A stretch of 64,000 nucleotides of DNA from Limanda limanda (Eukaryota; Chordata; Actinopteri; Pleuronectiformes; Pleuronectidae). The notes beneath the pieces were generated by a model. That model searched no databases and had not been told where the DNA came from. It saw nothing but the letters and a program-made list of their open reading frames with translations. Below, in pieces: positions 54,610 to 64,000 of the stretch. The first letter of the stretch is position 1, and every line of letters starts with the position of its first letter. Position numbers and translations under genes: made by a program. The DNA lies in NCBI RefSeq assembly GCF_963576545.1, contig NC_083645.1, forward strand, positions 5,853,430 to 5,917,429, read 5' to 3'.

Positions 54610-54931
54610 GTTAGGAACTTCTTTACCAAAACGAACCGGAGGCGTTCAGATGTATGTTCCACTTTGAAGACAATTGGACAATCGAATCGAAGACACATAC
54701 GAAAGAACATTCAAAACTTCAAACACATAGCCAGTGGGGGTATAAAGCAATTACTCAAGGTCAAAAGACCACAAAACTATCAGCCAAGTTAAGGGCTTCT
54801 ACGGTTGGGTCTATTCTGTCAAATTTTCAACTTCAAAAGCCAAAGCAAGTCACTTTCAGCAGGTGGTGAGTTCATGTTCAGAAGGAAAGGGAAACATAAC
54901 AGATAACATGGGAGTGGATAAAGGATTGTTT

Positions 54932-55003
54932 TAGCAGAGGATGGTTTCGATCCATCGACCTCTGGGTTATGGGCCCAGCACGCTTCCGCTGCGCCACTCT
55001 GCT
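54932..55003 (-). tRNA. tRNA-iMet-CAT: initiator tRNA-Met, intact
   Basis: Unchanged. Confidence 0.96.
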
Positions 55004-55294
55004 CTTATACACTGAACCAGTTTCAGATGAACACAGTCTATGGTTTCTTGGGTTTGCTTATCAGTTAAATCAACTGGACTTGGAGGAAAAGATTGGCAAA
55101 TGTGAAGCAATGTGCCTCAATGGGAAGGTGCACAGTGTTACCTTGTTTGAAAACGAGACTGGAGACAAAGTACCTCCTGCACGCTTCATTGGACATTCCT
55201 AATGCTGCAGAGCTTAGCTGGCTGTTGCGATCAACAAGAGATCTTCTTATAGTAGATCAGCTGCAAGTAGCCAATACATTCAACTGTAGTCTTT

Positions 55295-55376
55295 TGGCAG
55301 TGGTGGGATTTGAACCCACGCCACCTAAGAGACTGGAGCCTTAATCCAGCGCCTTTGACCACTCGGCCACACTACC
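55295..55376 (-). tRNA. tRNA-Leu-AAG: tRNA-Leu (AAG), variable-arm change
   Basis: Same body as 52202. Confidence 0.88.
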
Positions 55377-55700
55377 GTTAGGAACTTGTTTTTACCAAAA
55401 CGAACCGGAGGCGTTCCGATGTATATTCCACTTTGATGACAATTGGACAATCAAATCGAAGACACATACGGAAGAACATTCAAAACTTCAAACACATACC
55501 CTGTGGGGGTATAAAGCAATTACTCAAGGTCAAAAGACCACAAAACTATCAGCCAAGTTAAGGGCTTCTACGGTTGGGTCTATTCTGTCAAATTTTCAAC
55601 TTCAAAAGCCAAAGCAAGTCACTTTCAGCAGGTGGTGAGTTCATGTTCAGAAGGAAAGGGAAACATAACAGATAACATGGGAGTGGATAAAGGATTGTTT

Positions 55701-55772
55701 TAGCAGAGGATGGTTTCGATCCATCGACCTCTGGGTTATGGGCCCAGCACGCTTCCGCTGCGCCACTCTGCT
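55701..55772 (-). tRNA. tRNA-iMet-CAT: initiator tRNA-Met, intact
   Basis: Unchanged; the 5' spacer has a 14-bp deletion near 55875. Confidence 0.96.
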
Positions 55773-56054
55773 CTTATACACTGAACCAGTTTCAGATGAA
55801 CACAGTCTATGGTTTCTTGGGTTTGCTTATCAGTTAAATCAACTGGACTTGGAGGAAAAGATTGGCAAATGTGAATGGGAAGGTGCACAGTGTTACCTTG
55901 TTTGAAAACAAGACTGGAGAGAAACTACCTCCTGCACGAATCATTGGAAATTCCTTATGCTACAGAGCTTAGCTTCTTGTTATAGTTTTGAACAACAAGA
56001 TATCTTCTTATAGTAGATCAGCTGCAAGTAGCCAATACATTCAACTGTATCATT

Positions 56055-56136
56055 TAGCAGTGGTGGGATTTGAACCCACGCCTCCTAAGAGACTGGAGCC
56101 TTAATCCAGCGCCTTTGACCACTCGGCCACACTACC
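56055..56136 (-). tRNA. tRNA-Leu-AAG: tRNA-Leu (AAG), C72U
   Basis: The plus strand starts TAGCAG in place of TGGCAG, so the terminal pair is G1-U72. The 3' flank is also altered (TATCATT). Confidence 0.85.
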
Positions 56137-56460
56137 ATTAGGAACTAGTTTTTACCAAAACAAACCGGAGGCGTTCAGATGTATATTCCACTTTGATGAC
56201 AATTGGACAATCAAATCGAAGACACATACGGAAGAACATTGGAAACTTCAAACACATACCCTGCGGGGATATAAAGCAATTACTCAAGGTCAAAAGACCA
56301 CAAAACTATCAGCCAAGTTAAGGGCTTCAAATCTTGGGTCTATTCTGTCACATTTTCAACTTCAAAAGCCAAAGCAAGTCACTTTCAGCAGGTGGTGAGT
56401 TCATGTTCAGAAGGAAAGGGAAACATAACAGATAACATGGGAGTGGATAAAGCATTCCTT

Positions 56461-56532
56461 TAGCAGAGGATGGTTTCGATCCATCGACCTCTGGGTTATG
56501 GGCCCAGCATGCTTCCGCTGCGCCACTCTGCT
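56461..56532 (-). tRNA. tRNA-iMet-CAT: initiator tRNA-Met, G24A
   Basis: G24A only. Confidence 0.8.
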
Positions 56533-56819
56533 CTTATACACTGAACCAGTTTCAGATGAAGACAGTCTATGGTTTCTTGGGTTTGGTTATCAGTTACGTT
56601 AACTGGACATGGAGGAAAATATTGGCAAATGTGAAGCAATGTTCCTCAATCGGAAGGTGCACAGTGTTACCTTGTTTGAAAACGAGACTGGAGAGAAACT
56701 ACCTCCTGCATGCTTCATTGGACATTACTTATGCTACATAGCTTAGCTGGCTGTTGCAGTTTTGAATAACAAGAGATCTTCTTATAGTAGATCAGCTGCA
56801 AGTAGCCAATACATTCAAC

Positions 56820-56901
56820 TGACAGTGGTGGGATTTGAACCCACGCCTCCTAAGAGACTGGAGCCTTAATCCAGCACCTTTGACCACTCGGCCACACTAC
56901 C
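56820..56901 (-). tRNA. tRNA-Leu-AAG: tRNA-Leu (AAG) with 3' end rebuilt from flank
   Basis: An 11-bp deletion removed the native 3' acceptor strand and fused the gene to the flank ACTGACAGTGG. The flank supplies CACTGTC plus A, which still pairs (G2-U71 wobble), so an 82-nt foldable gene remains. It also has the G10-U wobble. Confidence 0.75.
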
Positions 56902-57225
56902 GTTAGGAACTGGTTTTTACCTAAACGAACCTGAGGCGTTCAGATGTATGTTCCACTTTGAAGACAATTGGACAATCGAATCGAAGACACATACGAAAGA
57001 ACATTCAAAACTTCAAACACATAGCCAGTGGGGGTATAAAGCAATTACTCAAGATCAAAAGACCACAAAACTATCAGCCAAGTTAAGGGCTTCAACTGTT
57101 GGGTCTATTCTGTCAAATTTTCAATTTCAAAAGCCAAAGCAAGTCACTTTCAGCAGGAGGTGAGTTCATGTTCAGAAGGAAAGGGAAACATAACAGATAA
57201 CATGGGAGTGGATAAAGGATTGTTT

Positions 57226-57297
57226 TAGCAGAGGATGGTTTCGATCCATCGACCTCTGGGTTATGGGCCCAGCACGCTTCCGCTGCGCCACTCTGCT
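57226..57297 (-). tRNA. tRNA-iMet-CAT: initiator tRNA-Met, intact
   Basis: Unchanged. Confidence 0.96.
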
Positions 57298-57595
57298 CTT
57301 ATACACTGAACCAGTTTCAGATGAACACAGTCTATGGTTTCTTGGGTTTGCTTATCAGTTAAATCAACTGGACTTGGAGTTAAAGATTGGCAAATGTGAA
57401 GCAATGTGCCTCAATGGGAAGGTGCACAGTGTTACCTTGTTTGAAAACGAGACTGGAGAGAAACTACCTCCTGCACGCTTCATTGGACATTCCTTATGCT
57501 ACAGAGCTTAGCTGGCTGTGGCAGTTTTGAACAACAAGAGATCTTCTTATAGTAGATCAGCTGCAAGTAGCCAATACATTCAACTGACAGTCTTT

Positions 57596-57677
57596 TGGCA
57601 GTGGTGGGATTTGAACACACGCCTCCTAAGAGACTGGAGCCTTAATCCAGCGCCTTTGACCACTCGGCCACACTACC
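57596..57677 (-). tRNA. tRNA-Leu-AAG: tRNA-Leu (AAG), T-stem mismatch
   Basis: Same body as 31210. Confidence 0.78.
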
Positions 57678-57999
57678 GTTATGAACTACTTTACCAAAAC
57701 GAACCGGAGGCGTTCAGATGTATATTCCACTTTGATGACAATTGGACAATCAAATCGAAGACACATACGGAAGAACATTCAAAACTTCAAACACATACCC
57801 TGTGGGGGTATAAAGCAATTACTCAAGGTCCAAAGACCACAAAACTATCAGCCAAGTTAAGGGCTTCAACTCTTGGGTCTATTCTGTCAAATTTTCAATT
57901 TCAAAAGCCAAAGCAAGTCACTTTCAGCAGTAGTTTAGTTCATGTTCAGAAGGAAAGGGAAACATAACAGATAACATGGGAGTGGATAAAGGATTGTTT

Positions 58000-58071
58000 T
58001 AGCAGAGGATGGTTTCGATCCATCGACCTCTGGGTTATGGGCCCAGCACGCTTATGCTGCGCCACTCTGCT
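58000..58071 (-). tRNA. tRNA-iMet-CAT: initiator tRNA-Met, G18A/G19U, acceptor intact
   Basis: Same as 51066. Confidence 0.74.
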
Positions 58072-58369
58072 CTTATACACTGAACCAGTTTCAGATGAAC
58101 ACAGTCTATGGTTTCTTGGGTTTGCTTATCAGTTAAATCAACTGGACTTGGAGGAAAAGATTGGCAAATGTGAAGCAATGTGCCTCAATGGGAAGGTGCA
58201 CAGTGTTACCTTGTTTGAAAACGAGACTGGAGTGAAACTACCTCCTGCACGCTTCATTGGACATTCCTTATGCTACAGAGCTTAGCTGGCTGTGGCAGTT
58301 TTGAACAACAAGATATCTTCTTATAGTAGATCAGCTGCAAGTAGCCAATACATTCAACTGACAGTCTTT

Positions 58370-58451
58370 TGGCAGTGGTGGGATTTGAACCCACGCCTCC
58401 TAAGAGACTGGAGCCTTAATCCAGCGCCTTTGACCTCTCGGCCACACTACC
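58370..58451 (-). tRNA. tRNA-Leu-AAG: tRNA-Leu (AAG), D-loop change
   Basis: Same body as 51436. Confidence 0.88.
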
Positions 58452-58773
58452 GTTAGGAACTACTTTACCAAAACGAACCGGAGGCGTTCAGATGTATGTT
58501 CCACTTTGAAGACAATTGGACAATCGAATCGAAGACACATACGAAAGAACATTCAAAACTTCAAACACATAGCCAGTGGGGGTATAAAGCAATTACTCAA
58601 GATCAAAAGACCACAAAACTATCAGCCAAGTTAAGGGCTTCAACTGTTGGGTCTATTCTGTCAAATTTTCAATTTCAAAAGCCAAAGCAAGTCACTTTCA
58701 GCAGGAGGTGAGTTCATGTTCAGAAGGAAAGGGAAACATAACAGATAACATGGGAGTGGATAAAGGATTGTTT

Positions 58774-58845
58774 TAGCAGAGGATGGTTTCGATCCATCGA
58801 CCTCTGGGTTATGGGCCCAGCACGCTTCCGCTGCGCCACTCTGCT
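58774..58845 (-). tRNA. tRNA-iMet-CAT: initiator tRNA-Met, intact
   Basis: Unchanged. Confidence 0.96.
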
Positions 58846-59136
58846 CTTATACACTGAACCAGTTTCAGATGAACACAGTCTATGGTTTCTTGGGTTTGCT
58901 TATCAGTTAAATCAACTGGACTTGGAGGAAAAGATTGGCAAATGTGAAGCAATGTGCCTCAATGGGAAGGTGCACAGTGTTACCTTGTTTGAAAACGAGA
59001 CTGGAGAGAAAGTACCTCCTGCACGCTTCATTGGACATTCCTAATGCTGCAGAGCTTAGCTGGCTGTTGCGATCAACAAGAGATCTTCTTATAGTAGATC
59101 AGCTGCAAGTAGCCAATACATTCAACAGTAGTCTTT

Positions 59137-59218
59137 TGGCAGTGGTGGGATTTGAACCCACGCCTCCTAAGAGACTGGAGCCTTAATCCAGCACCCTTGA
59201 CCACTCGGCCACTCTACC
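59137..59218 (-). tRNA. tRNA-Leu-AAG: tRNA-Leu (AAG), U6A
   Basis: An A6-A67 acceptor mismatch (CACTCTACC on the plus strand), a D-loop change and the G10-U wobble. Confidence 0.75.
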
Positions 59219-59542
59219 GTTAGGAACTAGTTTTTACCAAAACGAAGCGGAGGCGTTCAGATGTATGTTCCACTTTGAAGACAATTGGACAATCGAATCG
59301 AAGACACATACGAAAGAACATTCAAAACTTCAAACACATAGCCAGTGGGGGTATAAAGCAATTACTCAAGGTCAAAAGACCACAAAACTATCAGCCAAGT
59401 TAAGGGCTTCAACTCTTAGGTCTATTCTGTCACATTTTCAACTTCAAAAGCCAAAGCAAGTCACTTTCAGCAGGTGGGGAGTTCATGTTCAGAAGGAAAG
59501 GGAAACATAACAGATAACATGGGAGTGGATAAAGGATTCCTT

Positions 59543-59614
59543 TAGCAGAGGATGGTTTCGATCCAACAACCTCTGGGTTATGGGCCCAGCACGCTTCCGG
59601 TGCGCCACTCTGCT
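59543..59614 (-). tRNA. tRNA-iMet-CAT: initiator tRNA-Met, G15C, C48U and A50U
   Basis: Both partners of the 15-48 tertiary pair are changed, and A50U leaves a mismatch in the T stem. Likely impaired. Confidence 0.68.
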
Positions 59615-59912
59615 CTTATACACTAAACCAGTTTCAGATGAAGACAGTCTATGGTTTCTTGGGTTTGGTTATCAGTTACATTAACTGGACATGGAGGAAA
59701 ATATTGGCAAATGTGAAGCAATGTTCCTCAATCGGAAGGTGCACAGTGTTACCTTGTTTGAAAACGAGACTGGAGAGAAACTACCTCCTGCACGAATCAT
59801 TGGAAATTCCTTATGCTACAGAGCTTAGCTTCTTGTTATAGTTTTGAACAACAAAATATCTTCTTATAGTAGATCAGCTGCAAGTAGCCAATACATTCAA
59901 CTGACAGTCTTT

Positions 59913-59994
59913 TGGCAGTGGTGGGATTTGAACCCACGCCTCCTAAGAGACTGGAGCCTTAATCCAGCGCCTTTGACCACTCGGCCACACTACC
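59913..59994 (-). tRNA. tRNA-Leu-AAG: tRNA-Leu (AAG), intact
   Basis: Unchanged body; last fully intact AAG copy in the window. Confidence 0.95.
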
Positions 59995-60318
59995 GTTGGG
60001 AACTAGTTTTTACCAAAACAAACCGGAGGCGTTCAGATGTATATTCCACTTTGATGACAATTGGACAATCAAATCGAAGACACATACGGAAGAACATTGG
60101 AAACTTCAAACACATACCCTGCGGGGGTATAAAGCAATTACTCAAGGTCAAAAGACCACAAAACTATCAGCCAAGTTAAGGGCTTCAAATCTTGGGTCTA
60201 TTCTGTCACATTTTCAATTTCAAAAGCCAAAGCAAGTCACTTTCAGCAGGTGGTGAGTTCATGTTCAGAAGGAAAGGGAAACATAACAGATAACATGGGA
60301 GTGGATAAAGGATTGTTT

Positions 60319-60390
60319 TAGCAGAGGATGGTTTCGATCCATCGACCTCTGGGTTATGGGCCCAGCACGCTTCCGCTGCGCCACTCTGCT
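60319..60390 (-). tRNA. tRNA-iMet-CAT: initiator tRNA-Met, intact
   Basis: Unchanged. Confidence 0.96.
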
Positions 60391-60681
60391 CTTATACACT
60401 GAACCAGTTTCAGATGAACACAGTCTATGGTTTCTTGGGTTTGCTTATCAGTTAAATCAACTGGACTTGGAGGAAAAGATTGGCAAATGTGAAGCAATGT
60501 GCCTCAATGGGAAGGTGCACAGTGTTACCTTGTTTGAAAACGAGACTGGAGACAAAGTACCTCCTGCACGCTTCATTGGACATTCCTAATGCTGCAGAGC
60601 TTAGCTGGCTGTTGCGATCAACAAGAGATCTTCTTATAGTAGATCAGCTGCAAGTAGCCAATACATTCAACTGTAGTCTTT

Positions 60682-60763
60682 TGGCAGTGGTGGGATTTGA
60701 ACCCACGCCACCTAAGAGACTGGAGCCTTAATCCAGCACCTTTGACCACTTGGCCACACTACC
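60682..60763 (-). tRNA. tRNA-Leu-AAG: tRNA-Leu (AAG), variable-arm and D-arm changes
   Basis: Same body as 31977. Confidence 0.82.
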
Positions 60764-61087
60764 GTTAGGAACTAGTTTTTACCAAAACGAACCGGAGGCG
60801 TTCCGATGTATATTCCACTTTGATGACAATTGGACAATCAAATCGAAGACACATACGGAAGAACATTCAAAACTTCAAACACATACCCTGTGGGGGTATA
60901 AAGCAATTACTCAAGGTCAAAAGACCACAAAACTATCAGCCAAGTTAAGGGCTTCAACTCTTGGGTCTATTCTGTCACATTTTCAACTTCAAAAGCCAAA
61001 GCAAGTCACTTTCAGCAGGTGGTGAGTTCATGTTCAGAAGGAAAGGGAAACATAACAGATAACATGGGAGTGGATAAAGCATTCCTT

Positions 61088-61159
61088 TAGCAGAGGATGG
61101 TTTCGATCCATCGACCTCTGGGTTATGGGCCCAGCATGCTTCCGCTGCGCCACTCTGCT
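61088..61159 (-). tRNA. tRNA-iMet-CAT: initiator tRNA-Met, G24A
   Basis: G24A only. Confidence 0.8.
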
Positions 61160-61457
61160 CTTATACACTGAACCAGTTTCAGATGAAGACAGTCTATGGT
61201 TTCTTGGGTTTGGTTATCAGTTACGTTAACTGGACATGGAGGAAAATATTGGCAAATGTGAAGCAATGTTCCTCAATCGGAAGGTGCACAGTGTTACCTT
61301 GTTTGAAAACGAGACTGGAGAGAAACTACCTCCTGCATGCTTCATTGGACATTACTTATGCTACATAGCTTAGCTGGCTGTTGCAGTTTTGAATAACAAG
61401 AGATCTTCTTATAGTAGATCAGCTGCAAGTAGCCAATACATTCAACTGACAGTCTTT

Positions 61458-61539
61458 TGGCAGTGGTGAGATTTGAACCCACGCCTCCTAAGAGACTGGA
61501 GCCTTAATCCAGCACCTTTGACCACTCGGCCACACTACC
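61458..61539 (-). tRNA. tRNA-Leu-AAG: tRNA-Leu (AAG), T-stem wobble
   Basis: A T-stem G-U pair (GGTGAGATT on the plus strand) and the G10-U wobble; the acceptor is intact, unlike 49900. Confidence 0.85.
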
Positions 61540-61863
61540 GTTGGGAACTAGTTTTTACCAAAACAAACCGGAGGCGTTCAGATGTATATTCCACTTTGAT
61601 GACAATTGGACAATCAAATCGAAGACACATACGGAAGAACATTGGAAACTTCAAACACATACCCTGCGGGGGTATAAAGCAATTACTCAAGGTCAAAAGA
61701 CCACAAAACTATCAGCCAAGTTAAGGGCTTCAACTCTTGGGTCTATTCTGTCACATTTTCAATTTCAAAAGCCAAAGCAAGTCACTTTCAGCAGGTGGTG
61801 AGTTCATGTTCAGAAGGAAAGGGAAACATAACAGATAACATGGGAGTGGATAAAGGATTGTTT

Positions 61864-61935
61864 TAGCAGAGGATGGTTTCGATCCATCGACCTCTGGGTT
61901 ATGGGCCCAGCACGCTTCCGCTGCGCCACTCTGCT
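61864..61935 (-). tRNA. tRNA-iMet-CAT: initiator tRNA-Met, intact
   Basis: Unchanged; duplicate of 60319. Confidence 0.96.
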
Positions 61936-62226
61936 CTTATACACTGAACCAGTTTCAGATGAACACAGTCTATGGTTTCTTGGGTTTGCTTATCAGTTAA
62001 ATCAACTGGACTTGGAGGAAAAGATTGGCAAATGTGAAGCAATGTGCCTCAATGGGAAGGTGCACAGTGTTACCTTGTTTGAAAACGAGACTGGAGACAA
62101 AGTACCTCCTGCACGCTTCATTGGACATTCCTAATGCTGCAGAGCTTAGCTGGCTGTTGCGATCAACAAGAGATCTTCTTATAGTAGATCAGCTGCAAGT
62201 AGCCAATACATTCAACTGTAGTCTTT

Positions 62227-62308
62227 TGGCAGTGGTGGGATTTGAACCCACGCCACCTAAGAGACTGGAGCCTTAATCCAGCACCTTTGACCACTTGGCC
62301 ACACTACC
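62227..62308 (-). tRNA. tRNA-Leu-AAG: tRNA-Leu (AAG), variable-arm and D-arm changes
   Basis: Duplicate of 60682. Confidence 0.82.
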
Positions 62309-62632
62309 GTTAGGAACTAGTTTTTACCAAAACGAACCGGAGGCGTTCCGATGTATATTCCACTTTGATGACAATTGGACAATCAAATCGAAGACACATA
62401 CGGAAGAACATTCAAAACTTCAAACACATACCCTGTGGGGGTATAAAGCAATTACTCAAGGTCAAAAGACCACAAAACTATCAGCCAAGTTAAGGGCTTC
62501 AACTCTTGGGTCTATTCTGTCACATTTTCAACTTCAAAAGCCAAAGCAAGTCACTTTCAGCAGGTGGTGAGTTCATGTTCAGAAGGAAAGGGAAACATAA
62601 CAGATAACATGGGAGTGGATAAAGCATTCCTT

Positions 62633-62704
62633 TAGCAGAGGATGGTTTCGATCCATCGACCTCTGGGTTATGGGCCCAGCATGCTTCCGCTGCGCCACTC
62701 TGCT
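62633..62704 (-). tRNA. tRNA-iMet-CAT: initiator tRNA-Met, G24A
   Basis: Duplicate of 61088. Confidence 0.8.
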
Positions 62705-63002
62705 CTTATACACTGAACCAGTTTCAGATGAAGACAGTCTATGGTTTCTTGGGTTTGGTTATCAGTTACGTTAACTGGACATGGAGGAAAATATTGGCAA
62801 ATGTGAAGCAATGTTCCTCAATCGGAAGGTGCACAGTGTTACCTTGTTTGAAAACGAGACTGGAGAGAAACTACCTCCTGCATGCTTCATTGGACATTAC
62901 TTATGCTACATAGCTTAGCTGGCTGTTGCAGTTTTGAATAACAAGAGATCTTCTTATAGTAGATCAGCTGCAAGTAGCCAATACATTCAACTGACAGTCT
63001 TT

Positions 63003-63084
63003 TGGCAGTGGTGAGATTTGAACCCACGCCTCCTAAGAGACTGGAGCCTTAATCCAGCACCTTTGACCACTCGGCCACACTACC
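63003..63084 (-). tRNA. tRNA-Leu-AAG: tRNA-Leu (AAG), T-stem wobble
   Basis: Duplicate of 61458. Confidence 0.85.
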
Positions 63085-63408
63085 GTTAGGAACTAGTTTT
63101 TACCTAAACGAACCTGAGGCGTTCAGATGTATGTTCCACTTTGAAGACAATTGGACAATCGAATCGAAGACACATACGAAAGAACATTCAAAACTTCAAA
63201 CACATAGCCAGTGGGGGTATAAAGCAATTACTCAAGATCAAAAGACCACAAAACTATCAGCCAAGTTAAGGGCTTCAACTGTTGGGTCTATTCTGTCAAA
63301 TTTTCAATTTCAAAAGCCAAAGCAAGTCACTTTCAGCAGGAGGTGAGTTCATGTTCAGAAGGAAAGGGAAACATAACAGATAACATGGGAGTGGATAAAG
63401 GATTGTTT

Positions 63409-63480
63409 TAGCAGAGAATGGTTTCGATCCATCGACCTCTGGATTATGGGCCCAGCACGCTTCCGCTGCGCCACTCTGCT
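63409..63480 (-). tRNA. tRNA-iMet-CAT: initiator tRNA-Met, C39U and C65U
   Basis: Counterpart of 50301 with an added G49-U65 wobble in the T stem. Confidence 0.82.
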
Positions 63481-63768
63481 CTTATACACTGAACCAGTTT
63501 CAGATGAACACAGTCTATGGTTTCTTGGGTTTGCTTATCAGTTAAATCAACTGGACTTGGAGTTAAAGATTGGCAAATGTGAAGCAATGGGAAGGTGCAC
63601 AGTGTTACCTTGTTTGAAAACGAGACTGGAGAGAAACTACCTCCTGCACGCTTCATTGGACATTCCTTATGCTACAGAGCTTAGCTGGCTGTGGCAGTTT
63701 TGAACAACAAGAGATCTTCTTATAGTAGATCAGCTGCAAGTAGCCAATACATTCAACTGACAGTCTTT

Positions 63769-63850
63769 TGGCAGTGGTGGGATTTGAACACACGCCTCCT
63801 AAGAGACTGGAGCCTTAATCCAGCGCCTTTGACCACTCGGCCACTCTACC
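63769..63850 (-). tRNA. tRNA-Leu-AAG: tRNA-Leu (AAG), T-stem and acceptor mismatches
   Basis: The T-stem change of 31210 and, in addition, the U6A acceptor mismatch of 59137. Its initiator partner lies at 63409; the array continues past the window. Confidence 0.7.
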
Positions 63851-64000
63851 GTTATGAACTACTTTACCAAAACGAACCGGAGGCGTTCAGATGTATATTC
63901 CACTTTGATGACAATTGGACAATCAAATCGAAGACACATATGGAAGAACATTCAAAACTTCAAACACATACCCTGTGGGGGTATAAAGCAATTACTCAAG

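Larger units (their letters stand above)
60319..61863. repeat. two-unit repeat, copy 1 (1,545 bp)
   Basis: Two units (intact then G24A initiator) that recur immediately as 61864 onward at offset 1,545. Confidence 0.85.
61864..63408. repeat. two-unit repeat, copy 2 (1,545 bp)
   Basis: Direct tandem copy of 60319-61863, although its last spacer A is of a different variant. Confidence 0.75.
1..64000. repeat. tandem tRNA gene array (initiator Met plus Leu), about 82 units
   Basis: The whole window is made of copies of one unit, usually 776 bp, holding one initiator tRNA-Met and one tRNA-Leu gene, both on the minus strand. Copies differ by scattered substitutions and small indels. Both window edges lie inside the array, so its true ends are not seen. 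The only departures are units with a deleted gene and junctions of larger duplications. No foreign insertion was seen. Confidence 0.97.
62633..64000. repeat. 1.4-kb duplicated segment, copy 2 (runs off window)
   Basis: Copy of 49530-50892 with initiator C39U at 63409 and the same 10-bp spacer B deletion near 63587. It continues past the window edge. Confidence 0.85.

Noticed and set aside
1..64000. CRISPR array
   Set aside because: The repeats are 776 bp with tRNA genes inside, the spacers are also repeated, and there are no cas genes.
1..64000. tRNA-derived SINE family
   Set aside because: Units are in strict head-to-tail order at fixed spacing, with no poly-A or target-site duplications, and both tRNAs keep full structure.
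1..64000. Bacterial or organellar tRNA operon
   Set aside because: No encoded CCA, no bacterial promoters, internal A and B boxes present, and the initiator has eukaryotic A54, A60 and C33.

Overview
The window is a single tandem array of nuclear tRNA genes from an animal, most likely a vertebrate. Two small genes, both on the minus strand, alternate from end to end. One is the initiator tRNA-Met (CAT anticodon, 72 nt). The other is a class II tRNA-Leu (82 nt) with anticodon AAG or, in a minority, TAG. I count 78 initiator loci and 87 Leu loci. The Leu loci are 66 full-length AAG copies, 16 TAG copies and 5 truncated pieces. I see no protein-coding gene, rRNA, CRISPR array or recognisable transposon. 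All open reading frames are recurrent shadows of the tRNA genes and their spacers.

The organism is inferred from the tRNAs. The initiator has the animal hallmarks C33, A54 and A60 and, as far as I can recall it, the vertebrate initiator sequence. Neither gene encodes a 3' CCA, and both carry internal A and B boxes as RNA polymerase III genes do. Long tandem tRNA arrays are known from frogs and teleost fish. The sequence alone does not let me choose a species.

The standard unit is 776 bp. Reading the plus strand it is initiator (72), spacer B (298), Leu (82), spacer A (324). Transcription runs from high to low coordinates, so each Leu gene lies upstream of the initiator in its unit. Nine shortened units lack the initiator through one recurring deletion of about 275 bp, and eight of these nine carry Leu-TAG. 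A cluster of further deletions at 6.4-7.6 kb truncates or removes three successive Leu genes.

The array is mosaic and built from duplications of several sizes: a 3,013-bp direct repeat at the left edge, a 2,328-bp three-unit repeat at 24.6-29.3 kb, and a large duplication in which most of 12.3-32.1 kb recurs at 33.7-49.2 kb with unit gains and losses. From 49.5 kb to the end there are shorter duplications. Named initiator subfamilies mark this history: 36 copies without change, 14 lacking the G18-G19 pair, 9 with G24A and 11 with G15C. Many copies therefore look intact, while others look structurally impaired yet have been amplified with the array.
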